DNA of 64,000 nt. It comes from Roseibacterium elongatum DSM 19469. GTDB lineage: Bacteria; Pseudomonadota; Alphaproteobacteria; Rhodobacterales; Rhodobacteraceae. The translations under genes were made by a program, and so were the position numbers. Positions within the stretch are counted from its first letter, which is position 1. The number at the start of each line of letters is the position of its first letter. The notes under the pieces are model-generated. The model was given only the letters and a program-made list of their open reading frames with translations. It was not told the origin of the DNA and searched no databases. The stretch spans positions 196,001 through 260,000 of the forward strand of contig NZ_CP004372.1 in NCBI RefSeq assembly GCF_000590925.1, read 5' to 3'. Shown here piece after piece: positions 7,734-17,239 of this stretch.

Positions 7734-9008
7734 ATGCGACAGCTTCTCACCTACGATTTCATGGAATCCATGCGCGTGACCAATCAGTGGATGGGGTCGA
7801 CGGCGCGCGCCATGTGTTCCTACCCGCAACTGGGTCTTGCCGCGAATCCGGTCTTCAACCTGATGGCCGCCTGGGGCGAGGTGACCGAACGCAGTTTCGC
7901 CCGCATGGTGGCGAAACCCGATTGGGGCATCTATTCCATCCCCGGCGATGACGGGCGCGACCACATCGTCTCGGTCGAGACCGTGGTGCCCCGCCCCTTC
8001 GGCGATCTGATCCGCTTTCAGGTCAGCGGCCGCGCGCCCACCGGGCGCAAGGTTCTGCTGGTTGCGCCCATGTCGGGCCATTACGCGACGCTCCTGCGCT
8101 CCACCGTGCTCAGCCTGCTGCCCGATTGTGACGTCTACATCACCGATTGGCACAATGCGCGCGACATCCCGGTCAGCGCCGGCAAGTTCGATGTCGAGGA
8201 TTACACCCTCTACCTCGTCGACTTCCTGAAAGAGATGGGGCCCGATACCCATGTGATCGCCGTCTGCCAGCCAGCGCCCTTGGCCCTGGCCGCGACCGCC
8301 TACCTGGCCGAGGAAGACCCCAAGGCGCAGCCGCGCACCCTGACGCTGATCGGCGGGCCGATCGACCCGGATGCCGCCGCGACCGATGTCACCGATTTCG
8401 GCAATCGCGTCACCATGGGCCAGCTTGAACAGCACGTGATCCAGCGTGTCGGCTTCAAATACGCGGGCGCCGGGCGGCTGGTCTACCCGGGCCTGCAGCA
8501 GCTGACCAGTTTCATGGCGATGAACGCGGAAAAACACGCCAAGGCCTTTACCGACCAAATCCTGCGCGTCGCCAAGGGCGAGGCGGGCGATCACGACAAG
8601 CACAACAAGTTCTACGACGAATACCTCGCCGTGATGGACATGACGGCCGAGTTCTACCTCACGACGGTCGAACGCATCTTCAAGGGCCTCGAGATCGCGC
8701 AGAACAGGTTCGTCGTTGACGGCAAGCAGGTCGATATCGGCAAGATCACCACCGTCGCGGTCAAGACGGTCGAAGGCGGCAAGGACGATATCTCGGCCCC
8801 CGGCCAATGCGTGGCCGCGCTGGACCTTTGCACCGGCCTGCCGCCCGAGAAAAAGGCCAATTACCTTGAACCCAACGCGGGCCATTACGGGATTTTCGCG
8901 GGCAAAAGCTGGCGCAACAACATCCGCCCGCTGGTGCTGGATTTCATCGACGCCAATTGCGACGTGCCGAAAGCCCCGGTGAAAGACACCGCCACCGCGG
9001 CTGAATGA
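7734..9008 (+). CDS. phaZ: Intracellular polyhydroxybutyrate depolymerase PhaZ
   Basis: PhaZ mobilises stored polymer inside the cell. The 424-residue alpha/beta-hydrolase-fold protein has the AVCQPAPLALA motif with the nucleophile Cys178, as in intracellular depolymerases of the Ralstonia PhaZ1 type, and a C-terminal NAGHYGIFAGKSW with the likely catalytic His. It has no signal peptide, consistent with intracellular action. I prefer the ATG at 7734 to the upstream one at 7716 because CAGGAG lies six bases before it. It is divergent from phaC, the usual alphaproteobacterial layout. Confidence 0.94.
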   Translation: MRQLLTYDFMESMRVTNQWMGSTARAMCSYPQLGLAANPVFNLMAAWGEVTERSFARMVAKPDWGIYSIPGDDGRDHIVSVETVVPRPFGDLIRFQVSGRAPTGRKVLLVAPMSGHYATLLRSTVLSLLPDCDVYITDWHNARDIPVSAGKFDVEDYTLYLVDFLKEMGPDTHVIAVCQPAPLALAATAYLAEEDPKAQPRTLTLIGGPIDPDAAATDVTDFGNRVTMGQLEQHVIQRVGFKYAGAGRLVYPGLQQLTSFMAMNAEKHAKAFTDQILRVAKGEAGDHDKHNKFYDEYLAVMDMTAEFYLTTVERIFKGLEIAQNRFVVDGKQVDIGKITTVAVKTVEGGKDDISAPGQCVAALDLCTGLPPEKKANYLEPNAGHYGIFAGKSWRNNIRPLVLDFIDANCDVPKAPVKDTATAAE

Positions 9009-9018
9009 GGGGGCGGCA

Positions 9019-9778
9019 CTAGCCCGCCGTCCACCCCCCATCGACCAGGATCGCGGTCCCCGTCACCATCGCCGCGGCATCCGAGGCGAGGAACAGGACC
9101 GCGCCCATGATGTCCTCGACCCGGCCGACGCGGCCCAGCTTGATCTTGCTCTCGATCCAGGCGCGTTTCTCGGGATCGGCAAAGGTCGGTTCGGTCAGGG
9201 GCGTGCGGATGAAGGTCGGGCACACCGTGTTCACGCGAATGCCGCGACCGCCCCATTCGGTCGCCATCGCCTTGGTCATCCCCTCGACCGCGTGCTTCGA
9301 GGCGCAATAGACCGCCCGGTCGAGCCCGCCCACATGGCCCATCTGGCTGGAAATCTGGATGATCGATCCGCCGCCCGCGCCCATCCGGCGTGCCGCCTCC
9401 TGCGCGAGGTGATAGGCCGCCTTCACGTTCACCGCCATCACCGCGTCATAATCCGCCTCGGCCGTCTCCAGCGCCGGGCCGTGCCGGGCGAGGCCGGCCG
9501 AGTTGACCAGAGCATCCAACGGCCCGACCCGGTCCATCGCCGCGACCACCGCCGCCCGATCGGTGACATCCAGCGCCAGCGCCTCGGACGACAGGCCCGC
9601 GCCCTGCATCTCCGCCACGCTTGCCTGCAGCTCCGCCTGCCCGCGCGCGGCGACGACGACATGCCGCCCCCGCCTCGGCCAGCGCCATGGCGCAGCCCAG
9701 CCCGATGCCGCGCGATCCACCGGTCACAAGGGCGCGACGGCCGTCCAGTCGAAAGCTCGGGGTGCGCGGAAGGGTCAT
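9019..9778 (-). pseudogene. SDR-family oxidoreductase with an apparent frameshift
   Basis: The minus strand encodes a classical short-chain dehydrogenase split between two frames. The N-terminal part starts at 9778 after AGGAGCC and gives LDGRRALVTGGSRGIGLGCA (TGxxxGIG cofactor loop). From about 9670 the other frame continues as GRHVVVAARG... with VNSAGLA, ISSQ, the catalytic YCASK and a C-terminal VDGGWTAG. Deleting one C from the run 9667-9671 restores one protein of about 252 residues. The reaction would be NAD(P)-dependent oxidation of a secondary alcohol. Its neighbour is an HpsN-like dehydrogenase, so a joint role in diol or sulfonate-diol oxidation is possible. I think the lesion is a sequencing error. 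Confidence 0.85.
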
Positions 9779-9869
9779 CTCGGCTCCTCTGGATGAAAAA
9801 CGGGTTTGCAAAACATGTCAGGGGATAACCCTGTGAACAAGCTGTGGGAACCACGCAAACCCACAACCC

Positions 9870-9957
9870 CATCTTTATCCTTCAAATATGCAAAGGGGGG
9901 CAAGGGGGCGCAGCCCCCAAAAGGGGTGGGCGGGCGGGCCCGCCCAGCCCGTCCAAA
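9870..9957 (-). repeat. Composite 3'-end element, copy 1
   Basis: It begins directly after the HpsN-like gene's stop on the minus strand. It contains GC-rich hairpins (GGGGGC-GCA-GCCCCC at 9904-9918 and a GGGCGGGC/GCCCGCCC stem) and ends in the 22-bp block at 9891-9870 that starts GCATATTTGAAGG and ends GATAAAGATG. Same strand as the gene it follows. Confidence 0.7.
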
Positions 9958-11283
9958 TCACTCGGCCGCGTCGCGCCAGGGCGCGCCCTCGCCATAGGGC
10001 ACGTTCCGGCCCCCGTAGCGGCGCACCCGGATGTTGCATTGCTCGGCGTGGCCCACGAACCCCTCCAGCATGCACAGCCGCGAGCCGTATTCGCCGATCA
10101 GCGTCGCCGCCTCGTCGGTCAGCACCTTCTGGTAGGAATGCGTCTTGAGGAACTTGCCAACCCACAGGCCCCCGGTGTAGCGCCCGGCGCGCTTGGTCGG
10201 CAGAGTGTGGTTCGTGCCGATCACCTTGTCGCCATTGGCCACATTGGTCCGCGGGCCCAGGAACAGCGCGCCGTAATTGGTCATCTTCTCCAGGTACCAG
10301 TCGTCGCGGTCGGTCATCACCTGCACATGCTCATAGGCCATCTCGTCGGCCACGCGCAGCATCTCGTCATGATCCTCGCACAGGATCACGTCGCCATAAT
10401 CCTGCCAGCTGGCCGAGGCGGTCTCTGCCGTGGGCAAAATTCCCAGCAGACGGTCCACCTCGGCCAGCGTGGCCTCCGCGAGTGTGCGCGAATTGGTGAT
10501 CAGGCAGGCGGGGGAGTTGTAGCCATGCTCGGCCTGGCCCAGCAGATCGGTCGCCACCAGCTCGGCATCCACCGTGTCGTCGGCGATCACCATCGTCTCG
10601 GTCGGCCCGGCGAACAGGTCGATGCCGACGCGCCCGAAAAGCTGCCGCTTGGCCTCGGCCACGAAGGCATTCCCGGGCCCCACCAGCATGTCGACCGGCG
10701 CGATGCTTTCGGTTCCCAGCGCCATGGCGCCCACCGCCTGCACCCCGCCCAGGCACAGGATCTCGTCCGCGCCACCCTCATGCATGGCGGCCACGATGGC
10801 GGGGTGCGGCTTGCCGCCAACCGGCGGCGCGCTGGCCACGATCCGGCCCACGCCCGCCACCTTGGCCGTCAACACCGACATATGCGCCGAGGCGACCATG
10901 GGAAACTTGCCCCCCGGCACGTAGCAGCCGACCGAGTTCACGGGGATGTTGCGATGGCCCAGGATCACGCCGGGCAGCGTTTCGACCTCGATATCGCGCA
11001 TGCTCGCTTTCTGCGCCTCGGCAAAGCGGCGGATCTGGTCCTGCGCGAAACGGATATCCTCCATCTCGCGGGTCGAGACCTGGCTCATCGCGGCCTCGAT
11101 CTCGGACCCGGTCAGCCGAAACGCCTCGGGCGTGTAGCCGTCGAATCTCGTCGACAGGTCGCGCACGGCCACATCGCCACGCGTTTCGATATCCGACAGG
11201 ATGCCTTCGACCACCTCGCGCGTTTTCGCATCATCCTCGGCCCGTTCGGCCTCGGGCTTGCCGCGCTTGAGATACTCCGCCAT
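9958..11283 (-). CDS. Histidinol dehydrogenase-family enzyme, sulfopropanediol 3-dehydrogenase (HpsN)-like
   Basis: The 441-residue protein has the histidinol dehydrogenase fold: [50 protein letters not shown] and [13 protein letters not shown], which carry the zinc and NAD sites. No histidine-biosynthesis genes are nearby. The GTNHTLPT segment and C-terminal [17 protein letters not shown] point to the catabolic branch that includes HpsN, which oxidises (R)-2,3-dihydroxypropane-1-sulfonate to sulfolactate in marine roseobacters. The ATG at 11283 is preceded by AGGAGG. A palindrome 43 bp upstream may be its operator. The substrate is inferred; other alpha-hydroxy alcohols remain possible. Confidence 0.75.
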   Translation of the reverse strand: MAEYLKRGKPEAERAEDDAKTREVVEGILSDIETRGDVAVRDLSTRFDGYTPEAFRLTGSEIEAAMSQVSTREMEDIRFAQDQIRRFAEAQKASMRDIEVETLPGVILGHRNIPVNSVGCYVPGGKFPMVASAHMSVLTAKVAGVGRIVASAPPVGGKPHPAIVAAMHEGGADEILCLGGVQAVGAMALGTESIAPVDMLVGPGNAFVAEAKRQLFGRVGIDLFAGPTETMVIADDTVDAELVATDLLGQAEHGYNSPACLITNSRTLAEATLAEVDRLLGILPTAETASASWQDYGDVILCEDHDEMLRVADEMAYEHVQVMTDRDDWYLEKMTNYGALFLGPRTNVANGDKVIGTNHTLPTKRAGRYTGGLWVGKFLKTHSYQKVLTDEAATLIGEYGSRLCMLEGFVGHAEQCNIRVRRYGGRNVPYGEGAPWRDAAE

Positions 11284-11325
11284 CGCTGATCCTCCTGAGG
11301 AATGTCGGGCGGAGGATTCCCCATT

Positions 11326-11341
11326 TTGCATACGAATGCAA
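11326..11341. promoter_or_regulatory. Palindromic operator candidate upstream of the HpsN-like gene
   Basis: TTGCATACGAATGCAA is an inverted repeat (TTGCAT / ATGCAA) around ACGA. Its size and TTG...CAA ends resemble GntR-family operators. No regulator gene is adjacent. Confidence 0.5.
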
Positions 11342-11350
11342 TAATGCTCT

Positions 11351-12037
11351 TCAGTCCGGGCAGATGGCGGCGCGATAGGCGGCGATGGCCTCTGCTAGGT
11401 CCTCGGCCCGGCCGGGCAGGACGGACAGATAAAGCGCCTCGTCGATATAGATGGACAGGCCCACATCCGCTGCGCCGCCCCCATGCGCAAAGACATCCTC
11501 GCGCAGGACATTGATCCGCGCGGCCAGGGGGCCGAAGGCGCCCGACTGGACACGCGCGAACAGGTCGCGCAGCGCGTCGTTCAGCATGTCCTGCGGCAGA
11601 TCGCGGGCATATTCCGCTTCCATGAGGTCGAGGATCGTGTCCGCCGCCCGGCGCAATTCGGGCAGATGCGCCTCGGCGACCGGGAACTCGGCGATGCTGA
11701 AGGCGGGCACATCCGCGTCCTCGATCACCCGCATCGCGCCGGCGACGGGGGCCAGCAACGAAAGATCGAAGCGCATCTCGTCGCGCCCTGCTAGCATCTC
11801 GACACGCCGTCCGCCCGCCACCTCGACCCAGACCGGCGCGGGGGTGAGCGTCTCGATCCGCAGCGCGCAGCCCGCCAGCGTGACGGTCATCTGACGGTTG
11901 AGCGTGGCGTTATCGGCGACATCGGCGATCAGGGCGGCCAGGGCCATGGGATCGGCGGGGTCGGCGGGTTGCGCGGCCAAGGGCGTGGCCGCGCAAAGGG
12001 CAAGGGCAAGCGCCGCACGAACGGGGCGAAAGGGCAT
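11351..12037 (-). CDS. Predicted secreted protein of unknown function
   Basis: I do not recognise a family. The 228-residue product begins with a clear signal peptide ([17 protein letters not shown], cleavage after AAQ near residue 23), so it is probably periplasmic. The mature part is acidic and mixed alpha/beta; two cysteines (residue about 57 and near the C-terminus) could form a disulfide. The start is supported by GGAGG six bases upstream. It lies between the HpsN-like gene and the sugar ABC operon, on the same strand, with 66 bp separating it from the ATPase gene. Confidence 0.7.
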   Translation of the reverse strand: MPFRPVRAALALALCAATPLAAQPADPADPMALAALIADVADNATLNRQMTVTLAGCALRIETLTPAPVWVEVAGGRRVEMLAGRDEMRFDLSLLAPVAGAMRVIEDADVPAFSIAEFPVAEAHLPELRRAADTILDLMEAEYARDLPQDMLNDALRDLFARVQSGAFGPLAARINVLREDVFAHGGGAADVGLSIYIDEALYLSVLPGRAEDLAEAIAAYRAAICPD

Positions 12038-12103
12038 GGGCGACCTCCGGTCGATCTGAAACCGACCCCAGGCTAGCCCGTCTGACGCCCTGCCCCCAAG
12101 CCT

Positions 12104-13153
<1,050 letters not shown>

Positions 13154-13156
13154 CGC

Positions 13157-14464
13157 TCAGTCCTTTTTCTGCCCGCGGATGGCCGAGGGGCTGGCCCAGG
13201 CCAACCACACCGCCGCCGTCCAGGTGAACGTGGCCCCACCGGCGGGCGTGCCGTCGATCGGGCTGAAATACTCGGCAAAGCCGTTTTCCGCGATCAGCCG
13301 CGCGGTATCGGCGCGCACGCGGTCGGCCTGCTCGGCCAGGCCGGCCTCCTCCATGCCGTTGCCGGCGAGGTAGTTCATCACCCCCCAGACCGGCCCGCGC
13401 CAATAGCGCAGATGGTCGAATTTCGGCCCCTCGGGGTCATGGCTGGGCAGGGCAAACGGGCTGCGCGCCAAAAGGGCGTCGAGCGCGGGCACCGCCCGGT
13501 CGTCGCGCAGGCCCGCCCACCAGCACAGGAAAGAGGCGTTCGAGAGCGACCCGGCGAAATTGCCGGTGCGCAGGTTCTTCGCGTCATAGGCGCCGATCCC
13601 GGGGTTCCAGAGGGTCTCGGCCCCCTCTTCCAACCTGGCGACCCAGTTGCGGATCTCGCCCGCATCCTCGCCCAGCACCTCCGCCATCGCGGCAAGGTCG
13701 CGGGTCGAGCGCAGGGTGGTGAAACTCATCGTCGGGTCGGCCACACGAAACGGGCTTTCCGCGGCAATCGCCGCCTCGTCCCATTTGCGGTCGCGCCCGA
13801 ACTGCACCAGCCAGATGTAGCGGTCGTAATCCTCTTTCGTGGGGCGCATGCGCGGATCGACATGGCCGGTGTCGCGGCGCGTGTAAGGCTGCACGCCCAC
13901 CGGATCGACGCCGGCCATCGCCTCGTCCCAATCCGGCGCGTTGTCGCGGCCCGCTTCCCACGGGTGGGTGATGACGACGGCCCCGGTTTCGGCCCGTGCC
14001 GCCATGATCCAGCGGTGATAGGCCAGAAGCTTGGGAAACAGCGCGCGCAAGCGGTCTGCGCCCGCAGCCGGGTCGGCGCGGTAGATGCGCCACGCGAGCG
14101 AGGCCGCAACGGGCGGTTGGCTGATCCCCGAGGAGGCGACAGCGCACGCCCCCCGCCCCACGGCATCCTCGGTCCCCCATACATCGGGGCCGGGGAAATA
14201 GCCCGGATCGGGCCGGTGAAACAGGATATGGGGCACCATTCCGTTGTCCCACTGGCCCGAGAACAGCGTCTCGACCTCGGTCCAGGCGCGGTCGTTATTC
14301 ACTGCGGCAAAGCCCAGCCCCGCAAAGGCCGAGTCCCAGTTCCACTGATAGGGATAAAGCCCGTCGGTCGGCACCGTATAGCCGCCCCGGTCGTTCAGCT
14401 CCAGAATGCGCCGCGCCTCGGCATCTAGGGCGGCCACGTCGATGTCGGTCAAGATATCGGTCAT
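13157..14464 (-). CDS. GH63-type glycoside hydrolase (mannosyl/glucosylglycerate hydrolase-like)
   Basis: The 435-residue protein is an (alpha/alpha)6-barrel glycosidase. Landmarks are LYPYQWNWDSAF (residues 36-47), THPWEAGRDNAPDWD (carrying a candidate catalytic acid) and YWRGPVWGVMNYL near residue 360. These match bacterial GH63 enzymes such as mannosylglycerate or glucosylglycerate hydrolase. It has no signal peptide, so it would act on an imported glycoside in the cytoplasm. It overlaps the permease gene by ATGA and is followed by the ATPase gene, implying that the ABC system imports its substrate. The assignment to a compatible-solute glycoside is inference. Confidence 0.78.
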   Translation of the reverse strand: MTDILTDIDVAALDAEARRILELNDRGGYTVPTDGLYPYQWNWDSAFAGLGFAAVNNDRAWTEVETLFSGQWDNGMVPHILFHRPDPGYFPGPDVWGTEDAVGRGACAVASSGISQPPVAASLAWRIYRADPAAGADRLRALFPKLLAYHRWIMAARAETGAVVITHPWEAGRDNAPDWDEAMAGVDPVGVQPYTRRDTGHVDPRMRPTKEDYDRYIWLVQFGRDRKWDEAAIAAESPFRVADPTMSFTTLRSTRDLAAMAEVLGEDAGEIRNWVARLEEGAETLWNPGIGAYDAKNLRTGNFAGSLSNASFLCWWAGLRDDRAVPALDALLARSPFALPSHDPEGPKFDHLRYWRGPVWGVMNYLAGNGMEEAGLAEQADRVRADTARLIAENGFAEYFSPIDGTPAGGATFTWTAAVWLAWASPSAIRGQKKD

Positions 14465-15675
14465 CCTTTAACACTCCCCGCGGTCAGGCCGCGCGTCATG
14501 AATTTCTCAAGCCCCAGAAACAGGGCCATCACCGGCACGGTGGCGATCACCGCCCCCGCCATCAGGTGCTGTCGCGGGATCTCGGAGGAATTGAGCGAGG
14601 CGATCCCCCGTGTCAGCGTGAATTTCGACGGATCATCCAGCAGCATGAAGGCCAGCAGGAACTCGTTCCACGCGATCATGAAGACATAGAGCGAGACACT
14701 GGCCAGCGCCGGCAGCGACAGGGGCAGCGTGATCTTCCAGATCACCTGCAGCCGGTTCAACCCGTCCATCAGCCCGGCCTCTTCCACCTCGCCCGGCAAG
14801 CCACGGAAATACCCCTGCAACATGTAAAGCGCGACGGGGATCGTCGTGACCGGGTAGATCATCACGATCCCGGTGATCGAGTTGCGCAGCCCCGTCATCG
14901 AGAAGACGATGTAGATCGGCAGCGCCAGCACGATCATCGGCACCATGTAGATCAGCAGGATCGACCGGCTGAGCGACTTCTGCCCGCGGAACTTCAACCG
15001 GGCCACGGCATAGGCGCCCGGGATCGAGAAGGCGAGCGTGATGAAAACGGTCAGCACCGAGACATAAAACGATGTCCACATGTACTGGCCGAAGTTGAAG
15101 TCGCGGAACAGCTCGGAATAGCTGCGGAACAGGTCCCATCCCTGGCTCAGATCGATCGAGAAATCGAGCGGGTTGGCGATGAGCTCCCCCTGGGTCTTCA
15201 GGCTGGTCATCACCATCACGTAAAACGGGATGGCCACGATCGCCGTGAAGAAGATGTAGCCGAACCCGGTCAGGAAACGGATCACCGCCTCTTCCCATTC
15301 GTGCCGGTTCAACGCGCCGCGTGCCGCGCCGGCCATCATCACCATGACCGGCCAGGCCAGACCGACGCCAAACCCGACCCCGGCCGCCAGATGCCCGCCG
15401 AGGCCCACCGTGTCGGCCACGTGGATCGGGCTGACCGGCGTATAGCTCAGCGCCACGCCCAACACCGCCGCCCCGACCGCCAAGAGCCAACCCACCCTGT
15501 TTTCCGGCGCCGCCAGCCCGACCAGAGCACCCAGCACCAGGCACCCCCACAGGCCGGGGCGGAACGCCTCGCCGGTGGTAAAGCTCAGCAACACCGCCAG
15601 CGTGGTCGCCATCACAAAGGCCCAGAGCACACCCAGGATCGGGCCGGTCACATATCCGTATCTGAGCAGGCTCAT
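14461..15675 (-). CDS. Sugar ABC permease (MalG type) with an extra N-terminal membrane domain
   Basis: The C-terminal 270 residues are a normal CUT1 inner-membrane permease, with the cytoplasmic coupling loop EEAGLMDGLNRLQVIWKITLP. The protein is 404 residues, about 120 longer than a usual MalG. The additional N-terminus has about four hydrophobic segments (for example GVLWAFVMATTLAVLL, LWGCLVLGALVGL, WLLAVGAAVLGVAL, LAAGVGFGVGLAWPVMVMM), ending just before the conserved FLTGFGYIFFTAIVAIPF first core helix. The start follows the tandem-repeat spacer after the partner permease. The extension looks in frame and continuous, so it is not a fusion artefact of a missing stop. Confidence 0.88.
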   Translation of the reverse strand: MSLLRYGYVTGPILGVLWAFVMATTLAVLLSFTTGEAFRPGLWGCLVLGALVGLAAPENRVGWLLAVGAAVLGVALSYTPVSPIHVADTVGLGGHLAAGVGFGVGLAWPVMVMMAGAARGALNRHEWEEAVIRFLTGFGYIFFTAIVAIPFYVMVMTSLKTQGELIANPLDFSIDLSQGWDLFRSYSELFRDFNFGQYMWTSFYVSVLTVFITLAFSIPGAYAVARLKFRGQKSLSRSILLIYMVPMIVLALPIYIVFSMTGLRNSITGIVMIYPVTTIPVALYMLQGYFRGLPGEVEEAGLMDGLNRLQVIWKITLPLSLPALASVSLYVFMIAWNEFLLAFMLLDDPSKFTLTRGIASLNSSEIPRQHLMAGAVIATVPVMALFLGLEKFMTRGLTAGSVKG

Positions 15676-15780
15676 CCGATCCCGCCTCCCTTCATCTTGG
15701 CCAAAAACCTCTCGGGGGAGCGCGAGGGGGCAGACAGCCCCCTCGCACGGGTCGCTGCCGCAGGCAGCGAAACACCCGCG

Positions 15781-15913
15781 CCATGGGCCGCCGCCCGCCC
15801 GTCGCTTGAAACGTCCACTGGACGTTTCATCGGCTGCGCCGCACCGCCATGGGGCTCCGCCCGTTGTTCGCTTGAAACGTCCACTGGACGTTTCATCGGC
15901 TGCGCCGCACCGC
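15781..15913. repeat. 66-bp tandem repeat with hairpins between the two permease genes
   Basis: Two near-identical 66-bp units follow one another (15781-15846 and 15847-15912). The last 45 bases of each are identical and contain a 10-bp stem, GAAACGTCCA-C-TGGACGTTTC. The spacer of 238 bp inside an otherwise tight operon is unusual. An open frame across it encodes only repeats of QPMKRPVDVSS and is probably not a protein. Confidence 0.8.
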
Positions 15914-17152
15914 TCACAACCCCTCCTCCCGCGAGATGAAGCGGAAAAAGGCCCAACTGAACATCAGCAGACAGAGCAGGATGACCACGGCCACCGCCGC
16001 GCCCGCGCCGATATTGCTGACCGCGAAGGCCTGTTCATAGACATTCACCGTCAGCGTCCGGGTGCCCGCGTTGCCCCCCGTCAGCAGGAAGATGTCGTCG
16101 AACTTGTTGAAGGTCCAGATGAAGCGCAGCAGGAACAGGACCGACAGGATGCCCATCAGCATCGGCAGCGACAGGTAGCGGAATTTCTGAAACGGGCTCG
16201 CGCCGTCCACATCCGCCGCCTCGTACATGTCGTGGTCGATCGACTGCATCCGCGCCAGGATGAACAGGAAGGACAGCGGAAAGTAGCGCCAGATCTCGAA
16301 CACCGTCACCATGATCAGCGCCAGAGGCCGCTCGCCGAAGAAATTGATCGTGTCGTCGGTCACGCCCATCTGCACCAGCAGCGCATTCACGCTGCCCGAA
16401 AACGGGTCGAGCAGGATCACCCAGGTAAAGGCCACCGCGATGACCGGGGCGACATAGGGGAACAGGTAAAGCCCCCGCAGCACCCCCTGCCCGCGAAAGG
16501 ATTTGTTCAGCAGCATCGCTGCGAACAGGCCTACGACCAGCGCCCCGATCGTGCCAACCACCGTGTAGAACAGGGTGGCATAGATCACGGTCCAGAATTC
16601 GCGGGCGTCGAACACCTCGCGGAAATTGTCCAGCGTGAACTCGGCATTGGTCAGAATGTTCTCGGCCTCGCCGGTGATCTCGACGGGTGTGGCATCCTCG
16701 ATCGCATCCTCCAGGGCCTCCGGGTCGCCCTCCAGCGTGGCGGGTATTTCCAGCGTCAGGCGGCCGCCGGGCTCCAGCGTGCCGATCTCGCAGGTCAGGG
16801 CCGCGCCCGACACCGCGCAGATCTCGGGCAACGCACCGACACGCACGCCCACGGGCAGGGTATCGCGCAGCACGGTGTTGCGGATCGGCTCGTCCCGGCT
16901 GCTGTTGCGGATGCGGTAGCGCAAGGTGGCGACCGCCGCGTCGGCATCGCGCAGATCCTCGCGCACCACCGGCGCGGGCGGGCGCAGATCGGCCAGGCCC
17001 ACCGGTTTGACCGAGATCCAGAAGATCGCCAGCAAGGGCAGGATGACCACCAGCATCACGCTGGTCAGCGTCGGCAGGAGAAGGCCCCAGGCCAGCCGCG
17101 CCTCGCGGCGGGCCAGTGGGCCCCGTCCTTTCGGAGGGGTCGCGGATTGCAT
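15914..17152 (-). CDS. Sugar ABC permease (MalF type) with an inserted DUF11-like extracytoplasmic domain
   Basis: The 412-residue inner-membrane permease has the first helix at about 20-47, core helices from about 190, and the coupling motif YEAADVDGASPFQKFRYLSLP. Between helix 1 and helix 2 lies an insertion of about 120 residues with a beta-sandwich look: RYRIRNSS, RDTLPVGVRV, CAVSGAALTCEIGTLEPGG, LTLEIPATL. The pattern 'DTLP.GV ... C ... LTC.IGTL.PG' resembles the DUF11 (conserved repeat) domain of surface proteins; two cysteines may be disulfide-bonded. MalF of enteric bacteria has a P2 loop at a similar place, but of a different fold. It pairs with the long MalG-type protein downstream. 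Confidence 0.88.
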   Translation of the reverse strand: MQSATPPKGRGPLARREARLAWGLLLPTLTSVMLVVILPLLAIFWISVKPVGLADLRPPAPVVREDLRDADAAVATLRYRIRNSSRDEPIRNTVLRDTLPVGVRVGALPEICAVSGAALTCEIGTLEPGGRLTLEIPATLEGDPEALEDAIEDATPVEITGEAENILTNAEFTLDNFREVFDAREFWTVIYATLFYTVVGTIGALVVGLFAAMLLNKSFRGQGVLRGLYLFPYVAPVIAVAFTWVILLDPFSGSVNALLVQMGVTDDTINFFGERPLALIMVTVFEIWRYFPLSFLFILARMQSIDHDMYEAADVDGASPFQKFRYLSLPMLMGILSVLFLLRFIWTFNKFDDIFLLTGGNAGTRTLTVNVYEQAFAVSNIGAGAAVAVVILLCLLMFSWAFFRFISREEGL

Positions 17153-17239
17153 CTGGTCAGGCTCCGGCAGCTACGGGTCCGGGTGGGTCTGGATGGGTCC
17201 GGGGCCGCGCATCGGCGGCCCCGGCTGTCTCGGGCGGGA

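Noticed and set aside
7563..9041. Extension of the phaC frame through the phaZ region, giving a 1084-residue product
   Set aside because: The upstream part is antisense to phaZ; phaC begins after a GGAGG site at 7562 with the family's normal start.
9958..11283. Biosynthetic histidinol dehydrogenase HisD
   Set aside because: No his genes nearby, and the motifs and C-terminus fit the catabolic HpsN-like branch better; not fully excluded.
15803..15913. CRISPR array at the tandem repeat
   Set aside because: Only two units, with the identical 45-bp cores separated by about 21 bp that are themselves similar, and no cas genes.
15672..15956. Minus-strand frame with repeated QPMKRPVDVSS peptides
   Set aside because: It is simply the translation of the 66-bp DNA repeat between the permeases, with overlaps to both genes.
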